Positions 1-13,130 of a stretch of 64,000 bases of DNA are shown piece by piece. Below the pieces are notes generated by a model. It had not been told where the DNA came from, made no database searches, and was given only the letters and a program-made list of their open reading frames with translations. Within the stretch, counting starts at the first letter, position 1; every line of letters starts with the position of its first letter. Source of the stretch: Bradysia coprophila (Eukaryota > Arthropoda > Insecta > Diptera > Sciaridae). The stretch lies in the NCBI RefSeq assembly GCF_014529535.1, contig NW_023503584.1:2515005-2579004 (forward strand), written 5' to 3'. The position numbers were made by a program, and so were the translations under genes.

Positions 1-3000
1 AGTCACATGCAATTCGATGTGTATTCGGCTGATCCGTGATACACGCAGCGGTTTTAAATGAGAATTTTGTTTAGAAACAACTTTGTCAATGTCAGAGCAA
101 TGTCGATTAATGTTGACAAACTAAAATTAAATGAACAAACCCTGTGAACACCATAATTGATAAGATAAATAAATAATTTTGCATTACAAAACTCACGTTG
201 TCGCTATGCATCTCCACGATAATAACAAAGTTTTGCATGCAACTGCTACCTGAGTTCATATACAATTGGCCAACCAACACTCTTATTGAGTGAAAAGTTC
301 ATTAAAGACAACCTTGAAAATGTCATATAAATAGTATAGCACAGTGGTTCGACCCTATAGTTCTAACAAAGGGCAGAACGTCAAAGTTGAATAACAACGA
401 ATATCAATATCATGAAAAGCACCATCCAGCTTTGCATAGACAAAAGAGCCAGTGTCTATTTTTCGATTAAAAATAGACAATTGCTTTATGCGCCTTCACT
501 AACAACGCAAAAGAGAGAAATCAATTCAGAATTTTATCTGCTAGCGGATCGTAAAGTGGAATTTACAGTCCGATACGTTAGTGGGCTTATGTGTTTACCC
601 TGGAGAAAGTACCTTACACGCACGACTATCGAATTATAGTTTTATTATTAGAAAGAAGAGGGATTTGAGCACAAGATGGATTCGGGCAGGAGGGGGATTT
701 GAGTCCGTACCACTCGACCACTCTGAAAGTGTTTGTTTTCAGCAGTAAAATCCTCTTGATAATAATAGTTAATAATCCAACCCCAGTTCTCGTAAATACT
801 CTCTCATACTCTGTGGACTCTGTGATAATAATAAAAAAAAACTTAATTGCATTGTCTGCTGACTGAACATGTTACATAAATTATAAACCACTGTCAAGGA
901 CAAGGTCAAAGCTTAGTGTCAAACAATATACATTTTACCGATAAAGCTACGCCACACTGTATATTACCCAACCCAAAGCATTATTCCGCAGCATTTTCTA
1001 TAAAATTAGAATCAATGTAAAATTGGTGCAGTCTGCTAAAGCGATAATAGAGTTTGTGAAAGTCATTTTTTATTCAAATTCAAACTTTTGTCAGTGAAGA
1101 CAATGTGCAAATTTTTCCGAAATGTTTAATCGATAGAACGGTGACTAATATCTACCCCCTTGAAAGCATTTTAAAATTGAACGAAACCACTATCGATTGT
1201 CAGCTTGACGGGGTTACATAATAATGAAGGGAACATTTTAAAACGTTAGACGAATTGACTCTCTTCAAACTATTTACTATTTTTATGGTATTATATAGTT
1301 ATGACAGGGGATTCTTTTGTTCGACTTTTGATTGGATGGATGGATATATAACACAACCATAACTTATCGCTATATTTCAGCCAGACACATTGTTTAACGT
1401 AGGTGAACTGGAGAATATTTATGTAAATTCAAGAACTGTGAATGCTCCACAACAACAAAAATAACCTTCGAAAGGACGGTAAAAATTGGATACCATCAAC
1501 ATTTCTATTTGTTAGATTTTAACCCCACATAAATCAATAAAAGTCTGGTTGGTCTGTTGTAAAACACTCATATTAAAATGCATTTTGCTTTCGATTTGCG
1601 TTCATAAAAATACGAACGATTATTGTGTGTGATATCTTTCGTCTATAAATAAATTTAAGTGGGGAAATCATTCGATCAATGCAAATGAGCAATCCATCGC
1701 AGCGTATACACAACCAGTAATAAATCGGACGAATTGATTTTTTTTAAATTTGTGAAATTTCGTTGAAAAAGAAATATTAAATCCGATTTCGTACAGTAGA
1801 TTGATAGCACGTGTAGCAAATAATCATTTATGGATGTTACACAATTTTCGGATCCACGTCACAGTACATAGCTTACATTGGTTACATATAAACAGGGTCG
1901 AATAAGGTATCGAAAGGTGATTCGATATAAACATGATGACCAAATGGTTAAAAATGAGAATGATTTTTGACAATTTTCTATTCAAACATGTAATAATCAT
2001 GTCCTGTACATCAGGCCAAACCTTACCAAGCTATCTGAAAAGGAATAGGAACGAAAGCTAAACCTTTAAGCTATCTTAAAAGTATGAGGAACAAGTGAAT
2101 GTCATCAAATCGGGTGATGAAGATGGGATGATACATATGAAAGTTTACTTTCATTTCCTTTATGATTCACTAGACTTGTACATGCCAAAAGATATGAATT
2201 ACTTCAATGCAGTAACTTCATAGAGTTATCTCTTTGCCACTGTCGTCACGGGTTGATGGGATGTGGTGTATTTTTGAACAGCATTGATAAATTTAATGGA
2301 AACATTTTCAAACAAGTCTTTTTCTAAAACAAGAAAATTCTAGGTCACAAAGCAATGATCCCTGGGACTAGGCTATTAGATTAAGAAAACGTTTGAAACG
2401 AGCAGATAATGACCATCAGAAGCTTTAGATATGAGATGCAAATACCAATCTTTCACCAAAATTACTTTCGAAATCCACTTCCCCTCGACCATGTGGTCCC
2501 GGGTCAGTGCGCAAAAAACATTTCAAAGATAAAATTAAATGAAATTCTCATTTCTGTAAATTATTCATTTTCGGGAATTGTGTGATCGATCCGCAAGCTG
2601 TGTGTTTAACTTTTCCGTAAATTCGTCGAATAATTTATTTGCAAATTATAAACCTTAACGCCGCAATACCGCGTTCGGATATATCCCGCAGAAACTAATC
2701 GGAAAGGTTTGATCTCAATGTGAGTACTTTTTCTTTTATAGCACACACACCGCGTTATACGATGTAATATTCCTGTTGCGTATAACAAATAATTGAACAA
2801 ATTCGTGGAGATAAAGAAATGAATAAATGAAAGAAAAGAGGCAATTCATGGGGGAGATTATTTTGAAATTTATATTGAGGCTGATAAAGTTGGACGAAAA
2901 AAATTTGTTTGCGGTTAAGGTTCTGGGTTCACCCACGTGCACATGAATTTTAATTTCGTTACTGAGCGCGTGTGATATTAAAGTCAAAGTCAACGTAAAT

Positions 3001-3834
3001 ATTTTCTTTAGTATTAATGTCATGATTATAGCCATGAGAATATCGATTGACTTGCAATTTGGCTACAGAGTTTATTAATCACTTATCTACATCTGTTTGT
3101 AGGTAATACTGGTAATACACTGCTTTATAAATGAATTTCTTTATCAGCATTCAGCAGTTAATGTTTCACGCATGGTAATATGTGATGCTGAGAGCTTTTT
3201 GCAGTCACATCACGCTTTTCCATTATTTCGGGTTTGGTAAAACCTTGCGAAGACTGCCGATAAAATCTTCAAATTATAGCAAAGACATTCAATCCGAAAA
3301 GAACTACTTTTGGAAATACATCAAAACAATTATTTCAATCAATGAAAAACTAATTGTGAAATGATCGTCACGAATCGAACGTTTTAAATTATCATTCGTA
3401 TAGCAGAAATTACTCAGAAACCTAACGAAGATTCCTATAGCATTTCTGTATTTCGTTTTTTGTTAATTAACCGAATTCGTTTCAATCAACCACATTCAGT
3501 TAACAATTGACTTGTGTTTACTGCATTCAGGCGGTTTGTTTCGCATTTGCCATTGATTAAATTCATCATTTCGTAATGATGATGATTACAATTTATTGTT
3601 AAGAGTTTCAGTTACAATATAATAAGCAAATGAACTAACAACGTAGCAATGAGATAATGCTGTGACAACAAAAAGCTAGATACGCAAATTATAAATAGAA
3701 AAATAAATATTGAACCGTAAGTGTGGATGGTATGTCGGCCACATATTTGAATACGTGTTTTATGAATGAATTCTGTTTATTCCCGAGTCAGGCATAGAAT
3801 ACCGTTAACGTTAAGCTAGGGGAGACCTAAATCC
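1..3834. other. Intergenic AT-rich DNA, no gene recognised
   Basis: I see no protein of recognisable family and no convincing exon here on either strand. The longest open frames (for example 412-639 on the plus strand, 75 codons) have no coding-like composition or motifs. There are scattered A/T runs but no clear tandem array. Confidence 0.6.
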
Positions 3835-4094
3835 AGAGCCTATTTTAAGGAAATTAAATTTCCAAAAATTCTCAAATTTTTCCATCACTTTTCGTCTTTT
3901 TATCTAAAAACACAACAAATTGCATCGTAAATGTGTTTTTTACTGCCTTTTTAGTTGTTTTTCATGTCTTTGAGCTTAACTGATTACTTCGGAATGAGAT
4001 CTAACAAAAACAAAATCTGGAAATTTTAAGAATTTTTGTGAAATTTGTGAAATTTTGGAAATTTTTGGAAATTAAATTCCTTAAAATAGGCTCT
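3835..4094. mobile_element. MITE with about 38-bp terminal inverted repeats
   Basis: The element starts with agagcctattttaaggaa and ends with its reverse complement. The inverted repeats continue for about 38 bp with a few mismatches (ending around ttccaaaaatt). The interior is AT-rich and has no open frame. A near-identical 9-mer flanks it (cctaaatcc at 3826-3834, cctacatcc at 4096-4104), which may be a diverged target-site duplication. Length is 260 bp. The superfamily cannot be assigned. Confidence 0.7.
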
Positions 4095-4144
4095 GCCTAC
4101 ATCCAGCAGTGGATAACATAAAGGCTGAAAAAGATGAAGACAGC

Positions 4145-4675
4145 TCACACTATACCAAGAATTCAAAAATAGTGTCTCAACCGGAACTGCCGAAAGAGGA
4201 AAGACTGCAACAAAGCACAATCATATCCCTAGCCGCAAAAATTCATAAACACAGTCTCAACCAGAACTGCCAAAAGAGGAAAGTCGACAACAAAACTAAA
4301 GTGAAAATATTAGCAAGCACGGCAGGCAATTAGGTTGATGTGATATTTAACTATTAGCCGGGGATTTCTCGTCAACCATCCATCGAGTATATGGCACAAT
4401 AATATCCCTAGCCGCAAGAATTCAAAAATATTGTCTCAACCAGAACTGCCAAAAGAGGAAAGACTGCAACAAAACTAAAGTAAAAATATTAGCAAGCACT
4501 TCAGGCAATTAGGTTGTGATATTTAACTATTAGCCGGGGATTTCTCGTCAACCATCCATCGAGTATATGGCACAATAATATCCGTAGCCGCAAGAATTCA
4601 AAAATATTGTCTCAACCAGAACTGCCGAAAGAGGAAAGTCGACAACAAAACTAAAGTGAAAATATTAGCACGCTG
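4145..4675. repeat. Tandem array, unit about 176 bp, close to three copies
   Basis: Blocks such as caaccagaactgcc, gtatatggcacaataata and ttagccggggatttctcg recur in the same order and orientation. The gtcaaccatcc block falls at 4371 and again at 4547, giving a 176-bp period. Copies differ by small indels. An open frame across the first unit (4109-4333) is a by-product of the repeat and not a gene. Confidence 0.8.
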
Positions 4676-6040
4676 CACGCACACTAATACACCAGATAAT
4701 TCTCAAAAAGAGGAAACAAAAACCCTAAATCTCATATCCCTACAGAAAACCTTTTAACGTCAGGAGGGAAATTATCACTAAAAACCTAAATACCTGAGAC
4801 AGCACCTAACATTGTAGCACATACGTTCATGATTCTTATCGCATGAGTGAGTACATTTATCTTTTACGCTAAATTTAGAACACAATTTTTAGTCCAACCA
4901 AATATTTAAATGAATTTTTCCGAATGGACAATCAGTTGTTCGCGTATATATTTACCATTTGCGTCATTTTTTTTTACAAATATATTCATAGTCACTAATA
5001 ATGCGGTGAGCTTAAAAAAAACCTGATAAATGATCTTCGTACGTCTGGTTCGTGTGTTGTCAAAAATGTATTTTTAGTTTTTATTTTTCATTTTTAATTT
5101 CAAACAAATAGAAAGACGATCGGCTTGACTTTCACAATGAACTGATGTATTAACCTTTCAGCATCGAATATTTTGTTATAGCCGACTGCTGAAACATTTC
5201 ATTTAATTTTAATTTTTCGTAAACTAGTCTTTAGAAATCCCTTGGTGAAACAAATCGCGCAAGTAAATGTGCGAATCTCCCCGTGTTTAAGAGCCCGCCC
5301 TCAAATCATCTGGTTTTTTTTATGGGATCATATGCGATAACAGTTTATCGCCACAGTTATCATGCGACATACAGCTAGTTACCAGAAAAATTTGTTTTAT
5401 TTAACGTTTTAATTCGCAACAAATTATAACGAGCAAGAACAAAGAAACATTTCGATTGTAAATTGTTATCTCTCGAGGTGCGCGTTGTTGTAATTAATAT
5501 CAGTGTATGAATTTGTGGCATGACATGTTAACGGTTCAAATGTGTATATAATATCGAAATTGATGAATTCGAATCGAGATATCAATTCGAATCGATAAGA
5601 ATTGTTTTTCAATCGGTACAATGAACAATTTCACACGTTTTTGCAATTATTGCTGATACACGATGTCATATGGGCCTGTTTTGATTGAAATTCCTGGGCT
5701 TCAATTGTAAGGCATTCGTAACTCCAAATATTCGTTACTTGACTGTTGCGTGTGTAAAATCCCATAAAAACTGTCAAGTTACGAATTCTTAAAGTTACGA
5801 ATGCTTTGAGAATCGGCGTCCTGGCTCTAAGACGTGTACAAATAATCTCTCTTATCATACGATTCACTCAGCCATTGAACAGCCCACTGGCACAACCCTA
5901 AGTGCGTTTACTTTGTAAAGAAGTCAAAGAATCTCTACTTTGTTGCATAAATACCAAAGAATCAACCTAACACATTAAGTTGCATTTTAGCATTTGTACC
6001 GTGTAACTTACAACTTTAACGTTCTGCGAACATAAACATT
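4676..6040. other. Intergenic DNA, nothing recognised
   Basis: AT-rich, with no gene, no long tandem array and no clear terminal repeats that I could find. Confidence 0.5.
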
Positions 6041-6314
6041 ATTTTATGCATGAAGATTGCAAGTTACTTGACAATGAAATTGAAATTTGGAAATAAAGTT
6101 TTTGTTTTACGCGCCCTGACGAGATTTGAACCCCAGACCTCTTGCGTATGAAGCAAGCGTTCTACCAGTTCAGTCCTGTGGTTTGATACGTAGAACGCTT
6201 GCTTCATACGCAAGAGGTCTGGGGTTCAAATCTCGTCAGGGCGCGTAAAACAAAAACTTTATTTCCAAATTTCAATTTCATTGTCAAGTAACTTGCAATC
6301 TTCATGCATAAAAT
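6041..6314. repeat. Perfect palindrome (125-bp arms, 24-bp spacer) carrying tRNA-like sequence
   Basis: The left arm 6041-6165 is an exact reverse complement of the right arm 6190-6314, separated by 24 bp. Both arms include a tRNA-like 3' half: anticodon stem cttgc/gcaag with loop ttcatac (anticodon CAT), a short variable region, and a T-arm-like block with ttcaaat. Outside this, both arms share an AT-rich tail. Arms without any mismatch imply a very young structure or ongoing gene conversion. Confidence 0.9.
6107..6180 (-). pseudogene. tRNA-Met(CAT)-like pseudogene or SINE head inside the palindrome
   Basis: Read on the minus strand from the spacer, an A-box-like D arm (gaactggtagaac) precedes the anticodon arm with CAT, variable agg, and the B-box-like gggttcaaatc. 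The acceptor stem does not close: the 3' end agggcgc has no matching 5' half. Only three of five T-stem positions pair. I therefore read it as a tRNA-derived promoter fragment and not a working tRNA. The right arm carries the 3' half again on the plus strand. Confidence 0.55.
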
Positions 6315-9300
6315 ATTATTTCAATGTTCGGAACACCACCGAAGCAATACAACATTCAAAATAAAAAAAATAAACATTATTTTTCTGTTTGCATAAAATG
6401 GAAAATAAAAAGCCATCGCAGCGTTCGTTGTAGTAGTTTTTTATCGTATTGAAATCACGATATGTCGCGTACTGCAGAGGCAAAAAAGAGATAAAATGAA
6501 TGGAAAATTCCATCCAAGCTCTACGATCAAATAACTGCACCAAACACAAAAATGCATGAAGAATAAACATTCGTTTGGTTTAATAATACAAATTTTTTGA
6601 TACTACCCTGGTTTGGAGTGTTCGAGCAGGCACGATCATTGTATTTTATGTAAAATGAGTTTCGAATTTCAATTTAAATTGTAAAGAACTTCCCATATAA
6701 TTGACAAACAGAATACAATGCGAAGTTCTTTTATATTAATTGAACTTTTAAAGTAGTACAATTGACGGCTTTTGTTCGATATGAAAGTATTCAGAATAGT
6801 ATACAGACGTTATATAGAACACAGGCACGTTTTGTATAGAAATCTATGTATGTTCGATTTTATAAACATAATTCTCCTACCAACATTGACCGAATACGAG
6901 GTTATGACGAATTGTTTAATAAGAAATTCTACGAAAAATGTTAATGCTACGATAAACAATAAAAAAATTAGAAAAACAAACATATAGCGAATGTTCACAC
7001 TAATTTGATGACAAATTGACGCAAATTGACGAAATAGGGCACTCAAGGTAGTGAGGTGACCGAGTGACGAAAGGAGTTAAAAATGAAATGGAAATCCGTG
7101 TTCGTCTAATACAACAAAAATTACGCTTTCAGCAGTTAACCGAACATCTATCTTTAATCGCTAAAAGGAAATAGAACTTTCAAGGACAATATGTTTTTTT
7201 ACACTTTTTCGGTCGCCATTTTTAAAAAAAATTTCATCATACCACCGAACAGAACACTCATTCGCATACCCCGTTACAATCTCGAAGGATCTGATCAACC
7301 AATTTTACAACAATTTTATATCGATATAATACTCACAGATTACTATTTATTATTGACGGCATCTTGGTATTCCTCAATGATTGCAATTTAATCAAAAGTG
7401 AAAGCGAAACTTTACTTTGTTTTTGGTTAGAAAACACTGTGAACACAGTAATGCAGCTGATTCGAAATTTTTCTCCAAGTGAGTACAAAAGAAACTCGTC
7501 GGTGATGACGTTTTGATACGTATGTGGATGGTGCGGTGATGTCGGTGATGTGTATGCTGAAAACGGACGCAACACGGTTGTTTTCGTATTTACGTAAAAA
7601 GGGTAAAAAGTATAATGAGCGACATCTAACTGTCGAAATTTCGTTAGGAATCACTTCGTCGAATTTGAAAAACGAATTTAAATGAAGCCAAAAAGATATT
7701 TACCGATAAAAACTCTTTGAATGCGAAACTGACACTTTGATGATTATTAACCTTAAGATTTTCCCATCCTGAAATTCGACTTCTGCTTGTAACTAAAAAA
7801 CTTTTATCTTAAATTTTTCATGGCGGTTCTATAAGTAGTCAAAAAAGTTCAAGCTGGAACTTGTAGGGAAAGCTTGTTGCAGATCTATGGAAACTGAGAT
7901 TCCTGAGGGTTAAACGGCACTCAGGGAACTCTATTAGAATTAAAATTTAAAATACTTTATGAATTTAATTGTATTTAGATCATCTGATTCACATGCACAC
8001 TGTCGACATTAAAAGACCGCTCATTCCAACGTTCCAAAGTTGCAGAAGCATTTATATTGAGCACCATATCGGTCCAACCTAGATTCAGGAAAGATCATCT
8101 TTTCACACTTCCTGAAAAGACCACAACCAACCGTTGTACATTCAATCGTACACTTCATGATACAAGTTCTTTGGCCAGTAAATATTTTACCGTTAGCATC
8201 ACCATAAAAGTTTCAATTATTGAACTACATAAGGAAAACGATGCTTTCATTAAAAAAAAGCTTTTTGTCAATTAGGGGTGTACGATGGAGAAAGGATCGA
8301 GACTGGCGTAAATTTAAAAAATTCATTTACAACTTGAGACAAATCATAGAAGCTAAATTTTTTAGTTTTCGGTCTTCCACCTACTTCGACTTCTACCATT
8401 AGTCTTATTCTACTAATTGGAGTCCAGTGCTACAAGAAAAAATTAAATCCAGGCGAAGTTTGAAGTTTTTGAAAATCATGTGAGAAATGTTTGTTTCGTG
8501 AGTGTTTGTTTGGTCTAAAATTGAGGCAAAATGGCTCAATTGAGAAAATCGAGTTTTTGACATCTAGGGATGATAACAATTTTTTGTGGACTATGCCTGT
8601 CTCGATCCTATATCCATCGCACACCCCTAATTGAATATATTAATTTTCTGAAACACTTTTATTATTTTACGAAGTGTATGAGAAACAGAAAGATCTTGAG
8701 GTTGCAAAAATTCCTCCGGAAAAAACTTATAAAACCTTTATCAAATCTCCTAAAATACTCCTAAAATTACTTGCAAAATCTCCTAAAATTCTCCTAAAAT
8801 TACCGTTAAAATTTCCTAAAATTCCTAATTTTAGGAGCCTTCCTAAGTCGTGGGAACTCTGTAAAAAAATGGTTTAAGACACACTGTCCAGTTAAGTACT
8901 CATGCTTGAAGTGCGTTGTTAAATATCATTCGTCGTTTGTTAACAGCACTTTCTACAATGAAATTTCCTTTAACAAAATGTTGAAGAGGCTAGGAGAAAC
9001 AACGACTTCCTGGAGAAGCTGAGATTTCCCGACACTGTGAGTTCACTTGTCATTTCTTAGCGAAATGTTGAATACTCACTCTACTCTCTACTATTCACGC
9101 TTTATGGCCTGTGTCGCTACGCTACCATGAACATTGTGATTATTGATGAATAAGAACTAAGGCGAAGCAATTCCTTATCAACATTCCCAAGGATTAATGT
9201 GAATGTAAACAAAAACATTTACTATTGATCTTTAATGTCAATAAGTCAGTATAGTGTCACATTGTGTGAATCAACTGTCGTTTATAATTACCCGAATGAA

Positions 9301-9875
9301 GGTAGGTCTCTGGTGTATGTGGTTGCTAGAGAGTGGTATACTACCCGAAAGGATGATCGATGTACAGAGTGTGTACAAATATTGAATAAGACCAGCTACG
9401 TTTAATGTATTTTGCGTAATTGCGTGATGTATTTTATAGTCCCCGTTTGTAATTAACTTATAATTGAGTCACTTTACCGATACATTAATATTGGTTAAGA
9501 GCAAACACCGAAATTTCGTTGTAGAAGTACCGATGTAGACGACACGATAAATAATATTTGCAACGATAATGAGTTCAATTAATTGATTGTATAATGTAAA
9601 TCAATGGGGTGATAAGACTGTGTCACGAGATCACGAAACAACTTTTATTTGTTTTCTAAATTCGTCTTGGGAACGGGAACACCAATGAGAGACAATAATG
9701 AAAAACCATTTTTTTTCCTTTAAATAGTCGCAGGCATATCGACTTTATTGTTATGCATTCAAGATGAGAAATTCCATCATTTTCATCGGCGTTATAAATA
9801 TCAAATGGAAATGTTAAACTATTTCGAACAGACACACGGGTGTACGAAACAATGAATCTCACACTGTGACCGAGT
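6315..9875. other. Intergenic DNA with a small minisatellite
   Basis: No recognisable gene. Around 8735-8845 the decamer-like unit tcctaaaatt recurs about eight times imperfectly. Around 8878-8925 a stretch (acactgtccagtt ... actcatgcttg) resembles the dispersed repeat copies at 21.63 kb and 42.31 kb. The rest is AT-rich and featureless to my reading. The interval ends at the 3' end of the NDP kinase gene. Confidence 0.5.
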
Positions 9876-10582
9876 TTATTCGTAGACCCAGTTTTCGGCG
9901 GCTGGTGTCCATGAGACTAGCTCATCATCCGCGAACCACAAAGCGATCTCCTTGTTAGCCGACTCAACAGCATCCGAACCGTGAATGATATTACGGCCAA
10001 CTTGAATGCACAAATCACCGCGAATGGTGCCTGGGGCTGAATCAGCTGGATTTGTAGCGCCCAAGATCTGTCGACCAGTCTTGACCACATTCAAACCTTC
10101 CCAAACCATTGGAACGACTGGACCGGAGCTCATGTAGTTGACAAGTCCGGGGAAGAATGGACGAGCCGACAAATCAGCGTAGTGCTGTTCCAAGAGATCT
10201 TTCGTTGGCTGAAAAGTAGATTGGAAAAAATTGAGGTTAGGGTTAAGCGGAAAATTGTGTAACCGGCACAAATGCAGCCGGACGACAAATTATGAAGGGA
10301 AACCGAAAGAAAATCGATCGAAAAGCGATTTCGAATTTCCATTTTTCAATGCGGAACTAATAACTGAATCACCGGCACTGTATGCACATCCAGCCATGTG
10401 GCATTCTAATTCGCTTCAGGCATTAAGAAATCGATTTAATCCACTTAGCTTACCCAAGTGAATTTCAATGCAACCAATTTGAATCCCTTGGCTTCGAAGC
10501 GTTTGATGATTTTGCCAACGAGTCCTCGTTGGACACCATCGGGCTTGACCATGATAAAAGTACGTTCCTTGTTAGCAGCCAT
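9876..10582 (-). CDS. awd: Nucleoside diphosphate kinase (NDPK, awd/NME type), two exons
   Basis: It transfers the gamma-phosphate between nucleoside triphosphates and diphosphates through a phospho-histidine. Exon 1 is 10454-10582 and exon 2 is 9876-10208, joined by a 245-bp intron (donor GTAAGC, acceptor TTTTCAG, phase 0). The product is 153 residues, the usual length for insect awd. It starts [20 protein letters not shown], with the lysine of the nucleotide site in MVKPDG. It carries the active-site block NIIHGSDA with the catalytic histidine at residue 119, and ends in the [11 protein letters not shown] tail. An ATG-containing frame continues upstream of 10582, but homology to awd begins at this methionine. 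The family is certain. The gene lies alone, tail-ward of the photolyase gene on the same strand. Confidence 0.97.
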
Positions 10583-10869
10583 TGCGTGTGAAAATAAAGA
10601 AAAGAATGCCAATAATGAACAAATCATCAACCTCTTCGAGAAAAATTGACAGACGATTTGGAGCTTCGCGGATTACGAAGATGTCGGTGTATGAGTACAG
10701 CGCATAAGTCAACGTTTGCGTAATGGATGTAGGGCAACGTACGAAATTGCATTTAAAATATTTGGCGGGTAATGAATATTCGAGACTACATCGAATTTCT
10801 ACTTATCCACTCTATTAGCGGCCGGATGGGTGCAAATAAAATGAAACGCTATTTGCACCCAATTGTGGA
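10583..10869. other. awd 5' region
   Basis: Presumed 5' UTR and promoter of the NDP kinase gene. I see no distinctive regulatory site beyond AT-rich sequence. Confidence 0.3.
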
Positions 10870-10879
10870 AACACCCAAA

Positions 10880-11155
10880 TTGGGTGACCCAATTGTTAGG
10901 CCCGTTTGTCTTTGTACATTCAAACCAAATTCAAGTTGCTTCTGACGAAACATCCAATGGTTGGGACTGTTTGTGCAAAAAAGATTCGAGTTGTCTCTGA
11001 CGAAACATCCAATTCTTAGGCCAGATGTGCAAAGAAGACACAATTTGCTTTTGACGAAACAACCACTTGTTAGCCAGTTTTTACAAGGAAGACGTAAGTT
11101 GCTTCTAACGTAATACCCAATCGTAAGACCAGTTTGAACAAGGAAAAATGAACTG
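10880..11155. repeat. Degenerate tandem repeat, 52-57-bp unit, four to five copies
   Basis: The block gttgcttctgacgaaaca recurs at about 10934, 10991, 11047 and 11099 with variants. Each is followed by a ccaat-type segment and a g-t-rich segment. It lies between the awd promoter and the photolyase 3' end. A 103-codon open frame across it on the minus strand is an artefact of the repeat. Confidence 0.75.
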
Positions 11156-11382
11156 AGCAATTCTCAACGAAAATTTAACGAAATTTTGTAAAATTTCGTT
11201 AAATTTTCGTTTAAAATTTTTAGAATCAGCCTGCAACCAGAACAATCTCATAAAATTTAACCGATCATTGCTTCTGATCGATCATTTTTCGGCCAGAGTA
11301 GGTACAAATTACGACAAAACGTCTTCAATACTCCAATGCAACCAACAATTTTTATTTTATTTACAGACAATTCGATTCACAA

Positions 11383-13130
11383 TCACTTCTTCTTTCCTTT
11401 CGAATGCACCTTCCCACCGTACCGCGAAACAAATGCCTTAACATCGAATTTTTTCTCGCAACCCTTGTAATTCATGTAACGAATTTTGCCAAAAATTGCT
11501 CGCTCCTTCCAGCCCATATCGTGAACGCCACCAATTGACCACATGCAACCGACATAACCACTCGGATCCCTGCCATCTAAACTGTATCGGTCGTTCAAAT
11601 AAATTGCGATTTCCAGCGCCTCTTCCGGACTGTTCGTCCATTCGAGAATTTTCTTCGCCCAATACATTCGTAGAAATCCATGCATTTTACCCTCCAGACG
11701 CAATTGAATCTGTGCCGAATTCCAGAGATCGTCGTGAGTCTGGGATGAATCGAGTTGCTTCCTGGTGTAGATCCATTCGCGTTTGTCTTTTCTGTGAATT
11801 AGCGAAACAATTAGTCGTGGGACTGAGAAAGTTTCACGTCAACAAAGTCATACTTGTGATCGATCAGGGTTTGTTTGGCCCAGCCAGAAAGGCCATTTAT
11901 TGAATCGTAATTTTTATTGAAGAAACAGAAATTATCGGACAACTCTCGTCGCACGACCGCCTCTTCCACATAAGCGTCTACGCTGCTAGGATACAACTTT
12001 TTATACTTTTTAACAGTCAGAATCGTTCGCTGTACGGATATTTGACCTGTGAAATGAATACCGAAATTAAAAAGTGTTTTCCTGAGAACAAAGTCCGATT
12101 TGATTACCGAAATGAAACCATGGCGACAGATTTGACAATGCATTGGCCAACGGATCGTTTCGCTTGTCGTTGAATATCTTTAGCCGATGGTTACAAAACT
12201 GTTCCATTTCTTCGACGCCGTGACTGTATCCCGGTTTAGCCCAATCGACTTCATCCACTGTCATGTCCACTTCCAAGGAATCAAACGCTGTTTGCCAATC
12301 GATTTTGATTTTTTTCGCATCACTTTCGTACGGATGCCTGATAACCGGCGGGAAATCAGTTAAGAAATTGTCGAGCTTCTTATTGATTTTACCACGGATT
12401 GTACGGGCCGCATATTCTTGTTTGTCTGACGTTTCCCAAACCGGAACGATATTGTGGGCGTCCACTTGAACCAACGGAACTGTTTTCGGTAACTTATGTA
12501 GTACATCATCTACCCACTGTACGGGAACACGTAAAGGCGAAAAATCACAAACAACGGCACCGATTCCGTTGTCCTTAACAAACTTTGGGATTGTCGTCGC
12601 GGCTGTGCCAATTAACAAATGGAATGAAATATTCAGTGCTGAGCATTCGGCTTCAACTTCTTTTAGTCCATTTAACAGGAATTTGTAGTGACGAATTGTG
12701 GCGTCGAGAAATTTCGGAACCAGACAAAAGCAAATGTGCAGCGGAACCTCATTCTTCAAAGCCAGCTTTTGTGCCTAATTATTGAAGTCAGGAGAGAATT
12801 CAATTAAATTACAAAATTCTCCATTTCGCTTACAAAAAGAAACGCCCAATTATCCTGAACCCGTGCATCCCGAGACATCCAGTAAACAATTCCCCTGGCA
12901 CTCTCCGGCACATTTCCATTAGCCGATAGTATCCGAACACGGCTCTTGATGAATTTAAAGTCCAGCACTGATTCGGCTGTTTGTATCCGAGCGTTTTTGA
13001 ATTGTTCCTTGAAGTTGACACTTTTTGGGCGTCCTTTCGAATCTACTTCTGTGGAGACCTCGCTGCTAGTTGACGGATTGTTCGATTTGTTTCGCTTTTT
13101 CGGTGGAGGTGATATGGATGACGAACTCAT
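11383..13130 (-). CDS. phr: Class II CPD photolyase, four exons
   Basis: It repairs cyclobutane pyrimidine dimers using light and a reduced FAD cofactor. Exons (minus): 12834-13130, 12108-12774, 11854-12046, 11383-11791, all with GT-AG introns (60-62 bp) and phases that close. From this start the product is 521 residues. Class II hallmarks in order: [17 protein letters not shown] (N-terminal antenna domain), [64 protein letters not shown], and the FAD-side block [20 protein letters not shown] followed by FGKIRYMNY. The C-terminus is lysine-rich (GKKK). An in-frame ATG at 13196 would add 22 residues (basic and hydrophobic), possibly a targeting leader. The short serine/proline/lysine-rich N-terminus after 13130 (PPPKKRNK) looks like a nuclear signal. 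The gene is head-to-head with Chrac-14. Confidence 0.96.

Noticed and set aside
6107-6250. Functional tRNA-Met
   Set aside because: The acceptor stem does not pair and the T stem has two mismatches. Only promoter-like boxes and the anticodon arm are preserved.
10849-11160. 103-codon minus-strand protein with repeated cysteines
   Set aside because: The frame is a translation of the 55-bp tandem repeat.
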